In this document: positions 41,995 to 50,591 of the stretch, piece after piece | How positions within the stretch are numbered: the stretch's first letter is position 1 | Layout of the letters: each line of letters opens with the position of its first letter | Assembly: GCA_964539025.1 (NCBI GenBank) | Contig: CAZIFA010000001.1 | Location: 522,955-586,954, forward strand | Reading direction: 5' to 3' | DNA length: 64,000 nt | DNA from: Micavibrio_A sp964539025 | GTDB taxonomy: Bacteria; Pseudomonadota; Alphaproteobacteria; Micavibrionales; Micavibrionaceae | The notes under the pieces: generated by a model | Told to the model about the DNA's origin: nothing | Seen by the model: only the letters and a program-made list of their open reading frames with translations | Databases searched by the model: none | Program-made: the position numbers and the translations under genes

Positions 41995-44900
41995 ATGGAA
42001 CCCTTCATTCATTTGCATGTTCATTCGGCGTATTCGCTCGCCGAAGGCGCGATCCAGATCAAAGATCTGGTGAAGCGCTGCAAATATAACGACATGCCCG
42101 CCGTGGCAGTGACCGACACGAACAATCTGTTCGGCGCGTTGGAATTTGCCATGGCTGCGGCGGATGAAGGCGTGCAGCCGATCATCGGATCACAAATCAC
42201 GATGGATGACGGTGCGCAGATCGTCCTGCTGGTTCAAAGCAAGGACGGCTATCTTAATCTCTGCAAGCTGGTGAGCGATGCCTATATGCAAGGCGCGGGC
42301 GGTAAGGATTTTGTTGCGAACTATGATGCGGTGGCAGAATGTTCGGATGGCATTATCTGTCTGTCTGGTGGGCCGACGTCTGGCGTACTTGATGAAAAGC
42401 GCCTGATGTTTTTGAAAGCGGCATTTGGTGATCGTTTTTACATAGAATTACAACGGCACAATCTAGCAACCGAAGATCATAATGAGCCTGCGCTAATCGA
42501 TTTCGCGTACCGCGAGAATGTACCGCTCGTTGCCACCAACGATTGCTATTTCGCCGATCCGTCTATGCACGAGGCGCATGACGCGCTTTTGTGTATCGCC
42601 GAAGGCCGCTATGTGAACGAAGCTGAGCGTCGCAAGGTAAGCAAACACCATTTCTTCAAATCATCCGAAGATATGGAGAAGATGTTCAAGGATTTACCGG
42701 AAGCGATCATCAACACGCGCTTGATAGCCAAGCGTTGCCACTTCCTGCTACAGGCCACCAAGCCCATTTTGCCGCCGTTCAAAACAGACAGCGGGCGGGG
42801 CGAGGCCGATGAACTTCGAGCACAGGCGCGCGAGGGCCTGAAATGGCGGATTGATAACTACACCGCCGAAGGCACGGACCCGAAACCGTATCAAGACCGT
42901 CTGGAGTTCGAATTGGATACGATCGAGAAGATGGGATTCCCCGGCTACTTCCTGATCGTGTCCGACTTTATCAAATGGGCGAAGGATCACGGCATTCCGG
43001 TCGGTCCGGGGCGCGGCTCAGGAGCGGGTTCGGTCGTCGCGTGGGCGCTTAAGATCACCGACCTTGATCCGCTGCAATTCAACCTGCTGTTCGAACGATT
43101 CCTCAATCCAGAACGTGTGTCTATGCCGGACTTCGACGTCGATTTCTGCCAAGACCGGCGCGATGAAGTCATCCGCTATGTGCAGGACCGCTACGGCAAG
43201 GACCGTGTGGCGCAGATCATCACCTTCGGTAAGTTACAGGCGCGTAACACTGTGCGCGATGTTGGACGAGTGCTCCAGATTCCATACGGGCAAGTGGACC
43301 GCCTTGCCAAGATGATCCCGAACAATCCGGCGAATCCTGTGACGCTGCAACAGGCGCTCGATTCAGACGCGGATTTGCGCGCCGAACGCGACAAGGATGA
43401 GAACAGTCAGAAGCTGATTTCCATTGCGTTGCAGCTAGAAGGCCTGTACCGCCACGCATCGACACACGCGGCAGGCGTTGTGATTTCGGACCGCCCGCTT
43501 TACCAACTATCGCCTGTCTATCGAGACCCACGATCCGATATGCCCGTCACGCAGTTCAACATGAAGTATGTCGAACAGGCGGGTTTGGTGAAGTTCGACT
43601 TCCTTGGCCTCAAGACATTGACTGTTGTGCAGAAGGCCTTGGAACTGGTCGAGCAGACGACGGGCGAGAAGATCGACATTCTCCAGATTCCGCTCGATGA
43701 CATGAAGGCGTACGACATGATTGCACGCGGGGAATCGGTCGGTATCTTCCAGCTTGAAAGTTCGGGCATGAAGGACACGCTGCGGCGTATGAAGCCGAAC
43801 CGCATCGAAGACATCATCGCGCTCGTCGCGTTGTATCGTCCGGGGCCTATGGACAACATCCCCAAGTACATTTCGGTCAAGGATGGCCACGAGAAGCCGG
43901 ATTACCTGCATCCCAAGCTGCAACCGATGCTGGAGGAGACTTACGGCATCATGGTGTATCAGGAGCAGGTTATGCAGGCGGCGCAGATTCTGTCTGGCTA
44001 CACGCTCGGCGGCGCTGACTTGCTTCGCCGCGCTATGGGTAAGAAGATCAAGTCCGAAATGGACGCGCAGCAAGCGATGTTCGTCAAGGGCGCGAAGGAG
44101 CATTCGAACGTGCCTGAAGATCAGGCGGAGATGATCTTCGTCCAGATCGAGAAGTTCGCGGGTTACGGGTTCAACAAGTCGCACGCGGCGGCCTATGCGA
44201 TTGTGGCGTATCAGACAGCGTGGCTGAAGGCCAACTACCCGGTGGAGTTCATGGCGGCGTCGATGACGCTCGACTACGGCAACACGGACAAGCTCGCGAT
44301 CTTCAAGCAGGAGACACAGCGTATGGGCATTCCGCTCGTCCCACCAGACATCAACAAGTCGGGCGTGATGTTTGCGGTTGAGGATGCGAAGATCCGCTAC
44401 GCGCTCGCCGCGCTCAAAGGCGTCGGTCACGGCGCGATGGAGAAGCTGGTGCAGGAACGGGCGGAGAAGGGCGCGTTCAAGGACTTGCCGGATTTCATCG
44501 GTCGCCTCGATGCACGGGTCATCAACAAGAAGCAGTTCGAACAACTGGTCTGCGCGGGTGCGTTCGATTGCATCTATCCCAAGCGCGCGCAGCTCTATGA
44601 GAACATCGAGCAACTGCTCCGTCATGCGATTACGCAGGCGGATGAGCGTTCAAGCGGACAGGTTAGCCTGTTCGGTGAACCGCAAGGCGCGGCTGCTCTG
44701 CCGCCGATGCGTGAGATGCAGGAATGGGATGTGCTTGAGCGCCTCCGTTATGAGTTCGATGCGATCGGGTTCTACCTGTCATCGCATCCGCTTGACACCA
44801 AGACCGCGCAGCTAGAGCGTATGAAGATCATCCCGTTTTCGCATCTGCGCGAGGAGTTGGACCGCAAGGCATCGGGCCGCGTGCAGATGGCGGGCATCCT

Positions 44901-45360
44901 GATCAAGAAGGTGGAGAAGGTGTCTTCCAAATCCGGCAACAAGTTCGCGTTCTTGCAAATGTCGGATGCAACGGGCGTGTATGAGGTCATGATCTTCTCC
45001 GAGACGTTATCAAAGGCGCGGCCGTTCTTGGAACCCGGAACGGCGCTGCTGCTGGGTTGCGACGCCGATGTCAAGGATGAGCAGGTTCGATTGCTCGGCC
45101 AGACGATCTCCCCGCTCGATGAGTTGCTGGCCAGCAAGCTGGCCGAGCTTAGCGTTCATATCGATGCTGCCGCGCCGGTGAAGCGCATCCATGACTTGAT
45201 CGCCGTTGAAGGACAGGGCGGCGTGAAGGTCAACGTGTTCGCGCATCTGTCCGATGGGCAGGTCGCCGAGATCGCGCTCAAGGGCAAGTGGAGCATGTCG
45301 CCCGCCGCTATCGCGGCCATTAGGTCCACGCCGGGCGTTATCAGGATCGCGGAGCGGTAA
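41995..45360 (+). CDS. dnaE: DNA polymerase III subunit alpha
   Basis: 1121 aa, DnaE1 type, the replicative polymerase. PHP domain (FIHLHVHSAYSLAEGAIQI), polymerase active site with PGRGSGAGSVVAW and PDFDVDFCQDRRDEVI supplying the catalytic aspartates, MVYQEQVMQ, GYGFNKSHAAAYA..., then an OB fold (VQMAGILIKKVEKVSSKSGNKFAFLQMSD). Its start lies 9 nt past the inverted repeat and has no good Shine-Dalgarno. Confidence 0.97.
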   Translation: MEPFIHLHVHSAYSLAEGAIQIKDLVKRCKYNDMPAVAVTDTNNLFGALEFAMAAADEGVQPIIGSQITMDDGAQIVLLVQSKDGYLNLCKLVSDAYMQGAGGKDFVANYDAVAECSDGIICLSGGPTSGVLDEKRLMFLKAAFGDRFYIELQRHNLATEDHNEPALIDFAYRENVPLVATNDCYFADPSMHEAHDALLCIAEGRYVNEAERRKVSKHHFFKSSEDMEKMFKDLPEAIINTRLIAKRCHFLLQATKPILPPFKTDSGRGEADELRAQAREGLKWRIDNYTAEGTDPKPYQDRLEFELDTIEKMGFPGYFLIVSDFIKWAKDHGIPVGPGRGSGAGSVVAWALKITDLDPLQFNLLFERFLNPERVSMPDFDVDFCQDRRDEVIRYVQDRYGKDRVAQIITFGKLQARNTVRDVGRVLQIPYGQVDRLAKMIPNNPANPVTLQQALDSDADLRAERDKDENSQKLISIALQLEGLYRHASTHAAGVVISDRPLYQLSPVYRDPRSDMPVTQFNMKYVEQAGLVKFDFLGLKTLTVVQKALELVEQTTGEKIDILQIPLDDMKAYDMIARGESVGIFQLESSGMKDTLRRMKPNRIEDIIALVALYRPGPMDNIPKYISVKDGHEKPDYLHPKLQPMLEETYGIMVYQEQVMQAAQILSGYTLGGADLLRRAMGKKIKSEMDAQQAMFVKGAKEHSNVPEDQAEMIFVQIEKFAGYGFNKSHAAAYAIVAYQTAWLKANYPVEFMAASMTLDYGNTDKLAIFKQETQRMGIPLVPPDINKSGVMFAVEDAKIRYALAALKGVGHGAMEKLVQERAEKGAFKDLPDFIGRLDARVINKKQFEQLVCAGAFDCIYPKRAQLYENIEQLLRHAITQADERSSGQVSLFGEPQGAAALPPMREMQEWDVLERLRYEFDAIGFYLSSHPLDTKTAQLERMKIIPFSHLREELDRKASGRVQMAGILIKKVEKVSSKSGNKFAFLQMSDATGVYEVMIFSETLSKARPFLEPGTALLLGCDADVKDEQVRLLGQTISPLDELLASKLAELSVHIDAAAPVKRIHDLIAVEGQGGVKVNVFAHLSDGQVAEIALKGKWSMSPAAIAAIRSTPGVIRIAER

Positions 45361-45406
45361 GTTCCACCATTGTCATCCTGTGACGGGTAAGGCCTATTCC
45401 CTATGT

Positions 45407-45466
45407 TGTCATTCCCCGACTTGATCGGGGAATCCATGGATCCTCCGGTCAAGCCGGAGGATGACA
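45407..45466. repeat. palindromic TGTCAT repeat, copy 4 (nested)
   Basis: TGTCATTCCCCGACTTGATCGG...CCGGAGGATGACA holds two side-by-side hairpins (CCCCGA/TCGGGG; TCCTCCGG/CCGGAGGA). A second pair of ends (TGTCATCC at 45371, GGATGACA at 45478) encloses it, as if one copy had inserted into another. No gene lies in 45361-45654. Confidence 0.75.
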
Positions 45467-45492
45467 TTGTGGGTGAGGATGACATAGGGGTG

Positions 45493-45575
45493 GTTAATTC
45501 TGACCAGCTTTAACTTCTGTTCAGTTCGTTCCGCGTCGATTTTCTTGCAAAAGGTTAAAGTTGGTCAGAATTAAC
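45493..45575. repeat. cargo-less inverted repeat after dnaE
   Basis: The arms 45493-45516 and 45552-45575 are complementary at 22 of 24 positions (core AATTCTGACCAGCTTTAAC), with a 35-nt loop. Design like the lolD-dnaE element and the cassette flanks, but the arm sequence is different. It could also be a regulatory hairpin. Confidence 0.6.
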
Positions 45576-45583
45576 GAATAGAA

Positions 45584-45605
45584 AAAGGCCGCATGCGCGG
45601 CCTTT
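45584..45605. terminator. bidirectional terminator
   Basis: Stem AAAGGCCGC/GCGGCCTTT with loop ATGC and A/T runs on both sides. It separates dnaE from the convergent LRR gene. Confidence 0.65.
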
Positions 45606-45654
45606 ATGGTTGCATTATACCATGTTTTTGTAGGAAACAGAATAAACAATTCGT

Positions 45655-47136
45655 CTACGGGCAGGCCACAGGCTGAAAATACTTTATAGTGCCTGTTGAT
45701 TGCAGAGTGAACCTACCCCTAAGCTGCTCGCGAGCAGGAGCGTAGCTAAGGCAGTCATTGCCCATTTCAATGAGAGCGGGAGTGTTGAGCTGCGTGAGGG
45801 CCAGAGCCCTGTGAAGGCAGTGATCGTCCATCTTGGTGAGGGCTGGGGCGTCAAATCGTGTCAGGGATTTAGTTTCGCAAAGGCAAGCTCTGCCCATCTT
45901 GGTGAGGGCTGGGGCGTTAAATTGCGTCAGGGATCTGGCGTCGTAAAGGCAGCTGTTGCCCATCGCGGTGAGCGCAGGGGCGACAAATTGCGTCAAAGTG
46001 ATGGCTTGGTTTAGGCAGTGAGCACCCATCTCGGTGAGGGCAGGAGCGTCAAACCGCCTCAAGGCGTAGGCGTCGCAAAGGGAGTAATCGCCCATCACGG
46101 TGAGGGCGGGGATGTCAACTTGCGTTAGGACTTCGGCATCGCGAAGACAGCCATTGCCCATTGCGGTGAGGGCGGGAAGATGCAGTGTTGTGATGCGCGA
46201 GTCTTTCGCGCCGATCAAAACATCACAGTCCAGCAGCAGATTGCCGCTTTGGGTGTGCAGGCCTTTATTGCCCCCATAATCGCGGTTAAAATCGTCCGCG
46301 AAGCTGTCTTCGGAGGCTGGATCTATTTTTTTCAGCGTTTTGGTTTTGTTGTCGAACAGGAAACCATCAAACAGTGCATCGCCCGCGGATTTATTGACTA
46401 TATGCAGCGCGCCTTTTTCGACCCATGCATCCTTGCCGTAGTAAATGTTGTTTATTTCCATGTGGAATTGGAATATCTGATTGCCGACAAAGACAAAATC
46501 GTCGCGCAATTCCTCAGCTGAAGCTATGAAATCGACGTTGAACTGTTTTTTCAATGCGGATGAGAGCCCGTAGATAATACTATCGGGGTTGCTGCCGAAC
46601 GTGTTGTCTGCACCATCGACTTTGTGGTTGTAACGGTTCGTAATTTTTATAAACCCGCCCGATTTGAGCATCTGGATAGAGATGACGGAGGTGCCGTATG
46701 CATCCTGACGTTTTTCCTTGCCGGTGAAATCTGCACGGTGGATATCACCCACGTTTTTTTTGACGGCATGTACGATGTGGTATTCTTGGTGGCGTGCGGC
46801 ATCGTTGAACGTGCAGAGCAGTTCGTCCGGCGCGAAATAGCATGCGATGCTGTTCTGTTTTTCGAGCGTGTCGGCGTGAATGGCATCGTATCCCGCCTGA
46901 TCGAGCAGGGCGAACGGATCGCCCGGCTGTTCTGGCGCGGGGGCGGCGGCCTTGTCGTCGAGGGAAGCCTTGAGGCCTATGAGATAGGGGAGCAGCGGTT
47001 CCACGTCGCGTCCCGCATGGCGGACGATTTTGTCGAGGTCCGGAATATCCAATAGCCCGCCGTGAAAATTGCGCAGGGTTTGCGCGAATTGTTCACCGTT
47101 TTGCCGTTTCAGTTTTTTGTACATTTGCACTGACAT
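45655..47136 (-). CDS. leucine-rich-repeat protein with unknown N-terminal domain
   Basis: 493 aa. The last 160 residues are seven tandem 22-residue units of the form LTQFxAPALTxMGxxCLxxAxS, a BspA-like leucine-rich repeat, ending with a short cap. The first 330 residues form an unrecognised domain with no signal peptide (ADFTGKEKRQDAYGTSVISIQMLKSGGFIKITNRYN, then YGLSSALKKQFNVDF). Stand-alone LRR proteins of this kind are often surface or injected host-interaction proteins, but nothing here proves export. It lies between palindromic repeat copies 4 and 5 and interrupts the usual dnaE-to-rpsB order; possibly an acquired gene. Confidence 0.8.
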   Translation of the reverse strand: MSVQMYKKLKRQNGEQFAQTLRNFHGGLLDIPDLDKIVRHAGRDVEPLLPYLIGLKASLDDKAAAPAPEQPGDPFALLDQAGYDAIHADTLEKQNSIACYFAPDELLCTFNDAARHQEYHIVHAVKKNVGDIHRADFTGKEKRQDAYGTSVISIQMLKSGGFIKITNRYNHKVDGADNTFGSNPDSIIYGLSSALKKQFNVDFIASAEELRDDFVFVGNQIFQFHMEINNIYYGKDAWVEKGALHIVNKSAGDALFDGFLFDNKTKTLKKIDPASEDSFADDFNRDYGGNKGLHTQSGNLLLDCDVLIGAKDSRITTLHLPALTAMGNGCLRDAEVLTQVDIPALTVMGDYSLCDAYALRRFDAPALTEMGAHCLNQAITLTQFVAPALTAMGNSCLYDARSLTQFNAPALTKMGRACLCETKSLTRFDAPALTKMDDHCLHRALALTQLNTPALIEMGNDCLSYAPAREQLRGRFTLQSTGTIKYFQPVACP

Positions 47137-47200
47137 TGGGGCCTTCTAGCTGTTCAGGTAAATGCCATATCTTGCATATTATGTCAATAATATTTTATGC

Positions 47201-47262
47201 TGTCATTCCCCGCGAAGGCGGGGAATCCAGACTGGATCCCCCGGTCAAGCCGGGGGATGACA
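47201..47262. repeat. palindromic TGTCAT repeat, copy 5
   Basis: TGTCATTCCCCGCGAAGGCG...GGGGGATGACA with two hairpins (CCCCGCGAAGGCGGGG; ATCCCCCGG/CCGGGGGAT). The first hairpin matches the arms of the GIY-YIG cassette at 13349/13661 except for one base. Confidence 0.8.
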
Positions 47263-47318
47263 TTGGAGCGGTGGTTAACGCTGATGGCGATAAGGAGCCA
47301 GATTTCTGGCTTTTTCCC

Positions 47319-47347
47319 TTGCATTTCCGGGCCCGGCGGGGCATAAA
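47319..47347 (+). promoter_or_regulatory. promoter of rpsB-tsf
   Basis: TTGCAT at 47319-47324, 17 nt of GC-rich spacer, CATAAA at 47342-47347. Leader of about 130 nt to rpsB. The TTGCAT box matches those of the LysM genes in this window. Confidence 0.5.
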
Positions 47348-47354
47348 CCGCCCA

Positions 47355-47483
47355 AGAAAGCATGTGCTTTCAAATTCACAGGTAAGTTCCTAAACCGGTG
47401 TTGATGGGCTAACCCCTTGAGGGCGCTTATGAAACCAAGGCTTACCGAGGAAATAACCGGATATAAAAAGGAGAACCATATCC
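47355..47483 (+). promoter_or_regulatory. structured rpsB leader, possible S2 autoregulation
   Basis: A 5-bp hairpin (AAAGC-ATGT-GCTTT, 47357-47370) is followed by a long-range helix: GGTAAGttCCT at 47381-47391 pairs with AGGCTTACC at 47438-47446 (nine pairs, 2-nt bulge). CCGGT/ACCGG (47395, 47456) offers a competing pairing close to the ribosome site AAAAAGGAGAACC. S2 represses its own operon through its leader in other bacteria; here that is an inference. Confidence 0.35.
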
Positions 47484-48320
47484 ATGGCTATGCCGCAATT
47501 CACTATGCGCCAACTTCTCGAAGCAGGCGTTCACTTTGGTCACCACACACGCCGCTGGAACCCGCAAATGCGCCCGTACATCTTCGGTGTGCGTAACGGA
47601 ATCCACATTCTCGACCTTCAACAATCCGTCCCGATGCTGAACACGGCCCTCAAAGCCATGCGCGATATCGTCGCCAATGGCGGCCGCGTCCTGTTCGTCG
47701 GCACGAAGCGCCAAGCACAAGATAAAGTCGCTGAATCCGCAAAACGTTGCGGCCAGTACTACGTCAACCACCGTTGGCTAGGCGGGATGATGACGAACTG
47801 GAAAACCATTTCCGTTTCTATCAACCGTCTGCGCGAAGTTGACGCTTTGCTCGCCAACCCGGCATCGGGCTTGACGAAAAAAGAAACGCTGATGATCTCC
47901 CGCGAAAAAGAGAAACTCGAACTCTCGCTCGGCGGAATCAAGGAAATGGGCGGCCAGCCGGACGCTCTGTTCATCATTGATGTGAACAAGGAAGACATCG
48001 CTGTGCAAGAAGCCAACAAGCTCGGCATTCCGGTTTTCGCGATCCTGGATTCGAATTCTTCGCCAAAAGGCGTTGATTACCCGATCCCAGGAAACGATGA
48101 CGCTCTGCGTGCGATCGAACTTTATTGCGATCTCGCCGCTGAAGCGATCCTCGATGGTATTCAGGCCGAAGTGGTGCGTTCCGGCAAAGACGCCGGCGCC
48201 GCCGTTGATGTAAAGGTCAAATTGCCAAAAGCGGGCGCGCCTGAACCAGACGGCCCAACGCCGGGTGAAGTAGCCGAAGCGGAAGCGGGCGCCACGAAAA
48301 AAGCAGCGAACGCTGGTTAA
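47484..48320 (+). CDS. rpsB: 30S ribosomal protein S2
   Basis: 278 aa. MRQLLEAGVHFGHHTRRWNPQMRPYIFGVRNGIHILDL is the invariant start, and VDYPIPGNDDALRAIELYC the end of the core. About 40 residues of Ala/Pro/Glu-rich tail follow, a common alphaproteobacterial extension. A strong AAGGAG ribosome site. Usual partner of tsf downstream. Confidence 0.97.
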   Translation: MAMPQFTMRQLLEAGVHFGHHTRRWNPQMRPYIFGVRNGIHILDLQQSVPMLNTALKAMRDIVANGGRVLFVGTKRQAQDKVAESAKRCGQYYVNHRWLGGMMTNWKTISVSINRLREVDALLANPASGLTKKETLMISREKEKLELSLGGIKEMGGQPDALFIIDVNKEDIAVQEANKLGIPVFAILDSNSSPKGVDYPIPGNDDALRAIELYCDLAAEAILDGIQAEVVRSGKDAGAAVDVKVKLPKAGAPEPDGPTPGEVAEAEAGATKKAANAG

Positions 48321-48329
48321 TTAATATGC

Positions 48330-48366
48330 TGTCATCCTGAGATCCTTCGCTTCGCTCAGGATGACA
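48330..48366. repeat. shortened TGTCAT palindrome, copy 6
   Basis: TGTCATCCTGAGATCC...CTCAGGATGACA, 37 nt, between rpsB and tsf. It lacks the first inner GAGCGAAGCGAA arm present in other copies, so it looks like an internal deletion. Confidence 0.75.
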
Positions 48367-48395
48367 GTTCTTACAAATCAATAGAGGAATACAAA

Positions 48396-49316
48396 ATGGC
48401 TGAAATCACAGCATCAATGGTAAAACAACTTCGCGAAGACACAGGCGCAGGCATGATGGATGCCAAGGCCGCTCTCGTTGAAAACAATGGCGATATGGAA
48501 GCGGCGGTTGACTGGCTGCGCAAAAAAGGCTTGTCCAAAGCCGCCAAGAAATCTTCGCGCACGGCCGCAGAAGGCCTTGTCGCCATTCAAACGAACGGCA
48601 AGACGGGCGTCGTCGTCGAAGTAAACTCCGAAACCGATTTCGTCGCACGTAACGATGAGTTCCAGGCGTTCGTTAAATCCGTCACGGAAAAAGCCAATGG
48701 TGCGAACGATCTGCAAGGTCTTCTGTCCGCTGACCTGAACGGTAAACCCGTTTCCGAAAACCTCACGGACAAGATCGCCAAAATCGGCGAGCACATGACG
48801 ATCCGCCGCATGGCAAAGCTGTCCGTCAATGACGGCGTTGTCGTCGGTTACATGCACAATGCGGTTGCGCCAAACCTCGGCAAGATCGGCGTTCTGGTCG
48901 CGCTGGAATCCACGGGCGATAAGGCGAAGCTGGAAGCGCTCGGCAAACAGATCGCGATGCATGCCGCTGCTGCCTTCCCGAAATTCCTCAAAAAAGAAGA
49001 TGTTGATGCTTCGACGCTGGAACGCGAACGCAACGTCCTGCGCGAAAAAGCGATTGCCGAAGGCACCAAGCCGGACATCGTTGAGAAAAAACTCGAAGGC
49101 GGCATACGCAAATTCTATGAAGACATCGTTCTGCTCGAACAGAATTTCGTCATGAACCCCAGCCTCAAGATCAGCAAGGTGCTGGAAGATGCCGCCAAAG
49201 ATGTCGGCGCGCCTGTCGCCCTGACATCCTATGCCCGTATCCAGCTCGGCGAGGGGATCGAAAAAGAAGAAGTGGATTTTGCCGCCGAAGTGGCAGCAAC
49301 AGCCAAGAGCGCTTAA
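48396..49316 (+). CDS. tsf: elongation factor Ts
   Basis: 306 aa. Nucleotide exchange factor of EF-Tu. MVKQLREDTGAGMMDAKAALVENNGDMEAAVDWLRKKG is the UBA-like N-domain; VVVEVNSETDFVARNDEF carries the TDFV motif that inserts into EF-Tu. GAGGAATACAAA precedes the ATG. Confidence 0.97.
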   Translation: MAEITASMVKQLREDTGAGMMDAKAALVENNGDMEAAVDWLRKKGLSKAAKKSSRTAAEGLVAIQTNGKTGVVVEVNSETDFVARNDEFQAFVKSVTEKANGANDLQGLLSADLNGKPVSENLTDKIAKIGEHMTIRRMAKLSVNDGVVVGYMHNAVAPNLGKIGVLVALESTGDKAKLEALGKQIAMHAAAAFPKFLKKEDVDASTLERERNVLREKAIAEGTKPDIVEKKLEGGIRKFYEDIVLLEQNFVMNPSLKISKVLEDAAKDVGAPVALTSYARIQLGEGIEKEEVDFAAEVAATAKSA

Positions 49317-49328
49317 AGACTATTCATC

Positions 49329-49355
49329 ATCCCGGCGAAAGCCGGGATTTTCTTT
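49329..49355 (+). terminator. terminator after tsf
   Basis: ATCCCGGC-GAAA-GCCGGGAT stem followed by TTTCTTT. Confidence 0.7.
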
Positions 49356-49369
49356 GCGAGGTTCGCCCA

Positions 49370-49747
49370 ATGGATGGAGTGCCGTTGCATGAACAATTTC
49401 GCCGACACGCCGCGCAAAATCAGTGGCGGACGAGGCAAAAGCGTGGTTTGCCCCGGCGTATGGATGTTTTAGATTTCGTCCGTGATGTGTACGGATCGTG
49501 GATTGAGAAGGGCGCTGTGCGGCGCGATCTGGCGGCGGTGGATGAATATCTGGAAGGCGCAATCCAGCGGAGAAAAAAACCGTGGCCGAGTGATATCAAG
49601 ATGCGCCGGGGGGTTCGGCCTGTGATGACCGTGGTGAGCACCGAGGAAGAGCTTGCAGAGCTTCTGGAGAGCCGTGAGAATCATCGCGCATGGCAGAGGG
49701 CTTACGTGGCCAGACAACGAGCCGTGCCAGCGCCCGCGCAAGGGTAG
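49370..49747 (+). CDS. hypothetical protein between tsf and pyrH
   Basis: 125 aa, rich in Arg and Glu. The central part (MDVLDFVRDVYGSWIEKGAVRRDLAAVDEYLEGAI seen at about residues 31-65) looks helical and soluble. No signal peptide or membrane segment; no family recognised. GCGAGG upstream is a fair ribosome site. The coding direction and GC-rich third positions agree with the neighbours. pyrH normally follows tsf directly, so this is an extra gene. An internal ATG at about residue 31 could be the true start. Confidence 0.55.
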   Translation: MDGVPLHEQFRRHAAQNQWRTRQKRGLPRRMDVLDFVRDVYGSWIEKGAVRRDLAAVDEYLEGAIQRRKKPWPSDIKMRRGVRPVMTVVSTEEELAELLESRENHRAWQRAYVARQRAVPAPAQG

Positions 49748-49754
49748 AAAATCC

Positions 49755-49780
49755 CCTCTCCCTGAAGGGAGAGGACTTTT
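49755..49780 (+). terminator. weak hairpin before pyrH
   Basis: CCTCTCCCT and AGGGAGAGG pair with a very tight loop and are followed by ACTTTT. It may be an attenuator or weak terminator. Confidence 0.35.
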
Positions 49781-49839
49781 ATGGACAGGGGCTATGTTAT
49801 CCCGTATTTTGGCAAGGATTTAGAATAGAGCGAGAAATT

Positions 49840-50589
49840 ATGACAATGACTGCCGAGAAGCCCAAGCTGAACCCGAAAATTCAATACAAGCGCGTTCTTT
49901 TGAAAATGTCGGGCGAAGTCCTGATGGGCGAAAAGGAATTCGGGCTGGATTCAAAAACACTCAACCGCGTTGCGCGCGATATCAAAGAAGTGATCGATAT
50001 GGGCGTCGAGGTTTGCGTGTCGGTCGGCGCGGGGAACATTTTCCGCGGTGTGTCGGGCGCGGCGGAAGGGATGGACCGGACGCAGGCCGATTATATGGGC
50101 ATGCTCGGCATCGTCATCAATGCGCTGGCGCTGCAATCCGCGCTCGAACAATTGAAGGTGGATACGCGCGTGATGTCGGCTATTCCCATGTCCGCGATTT
50201 GTGAGCCGTATATCCGCAGGAAAGCGATGCGTCACATGGAAAAAGGCCGCGTCGTGATTTTTGCGGCGGGTACGGGCAACCCGTATTTTACGTCAGACAC
50301 CACCGCCGCGCTGCGCGCGTCTGAAATGAATTGCAACGCGATTTTGAAGGGTACGAAGGTTGATGGCGTTTACACTGCCGATCCGAAGAAAGACCCGAGC
50401 GCCAAGCGTTATGAGAGCGTGTCTTACATGGATGTCCTGACCAAAGATTTGCGTGTGATGGATGCGACGGCGATCTCATTGGCCCGTGAAAACAATATCC
50501 CGATCATGATTTTCAACGTGCGCGAAGAAGGCAATTTCGCGCGGGTGATGATGGGGTCCGGTACGTTTACGACTGTTGGGAATAAATAA
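49840..50589 (+). CDS. pyrH: UMP kinase
   Basis: 249 aa from ATG 49840. Phosphorylates UMP to UDP; hexameric amino-acid-kinase fold. YKRVLLKMSGEVLMG, GAGNIFRG, FAAGTGNPYFTSDTTAALRA and GTKVDGVYTADPKKD are diagnostic. An in-frame extension upstream overlaps the previous ORF and is not used. A cassette begins 2 nt after its stop. Confidence 0.97.
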   Translation: MTMTAEKPKLNPKIQYKRVLLKMSGEVLMGEKEFGLDSKTLNRVARDIKEVIDMGVEVCVSVGAGNIFRGVSGAAEGMDRTQADYMGMLGIVINALALQSALEQLKVDTRVMSAIPMSAICEPYIRRKAMRHMEKGRVVIFAAGTGNPYFTSDTTAALRASEMNCNAILKGTKVDGVYTADPKKDPSAKRYESVSYMDVLTKDLRVMDATAISLARENNIPIMIFNVREEGNFARVMMGSGTFTTVGNK

Positions 50590-50591
50590 GG

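Noticed and set aside
43507..44625. 372-aa minus-strand frame opposite dnaE
   Set aside because: Antisense shadow caused by codon bias in dnaE; no recognisable domain.
45655..46200. Tandem 66-bp DNA periodicity considered as a CRISPR array
   Set aside because: The periodicity is that of leucine-rich repeats in a reading frame; no constant repeat with variable spacers.
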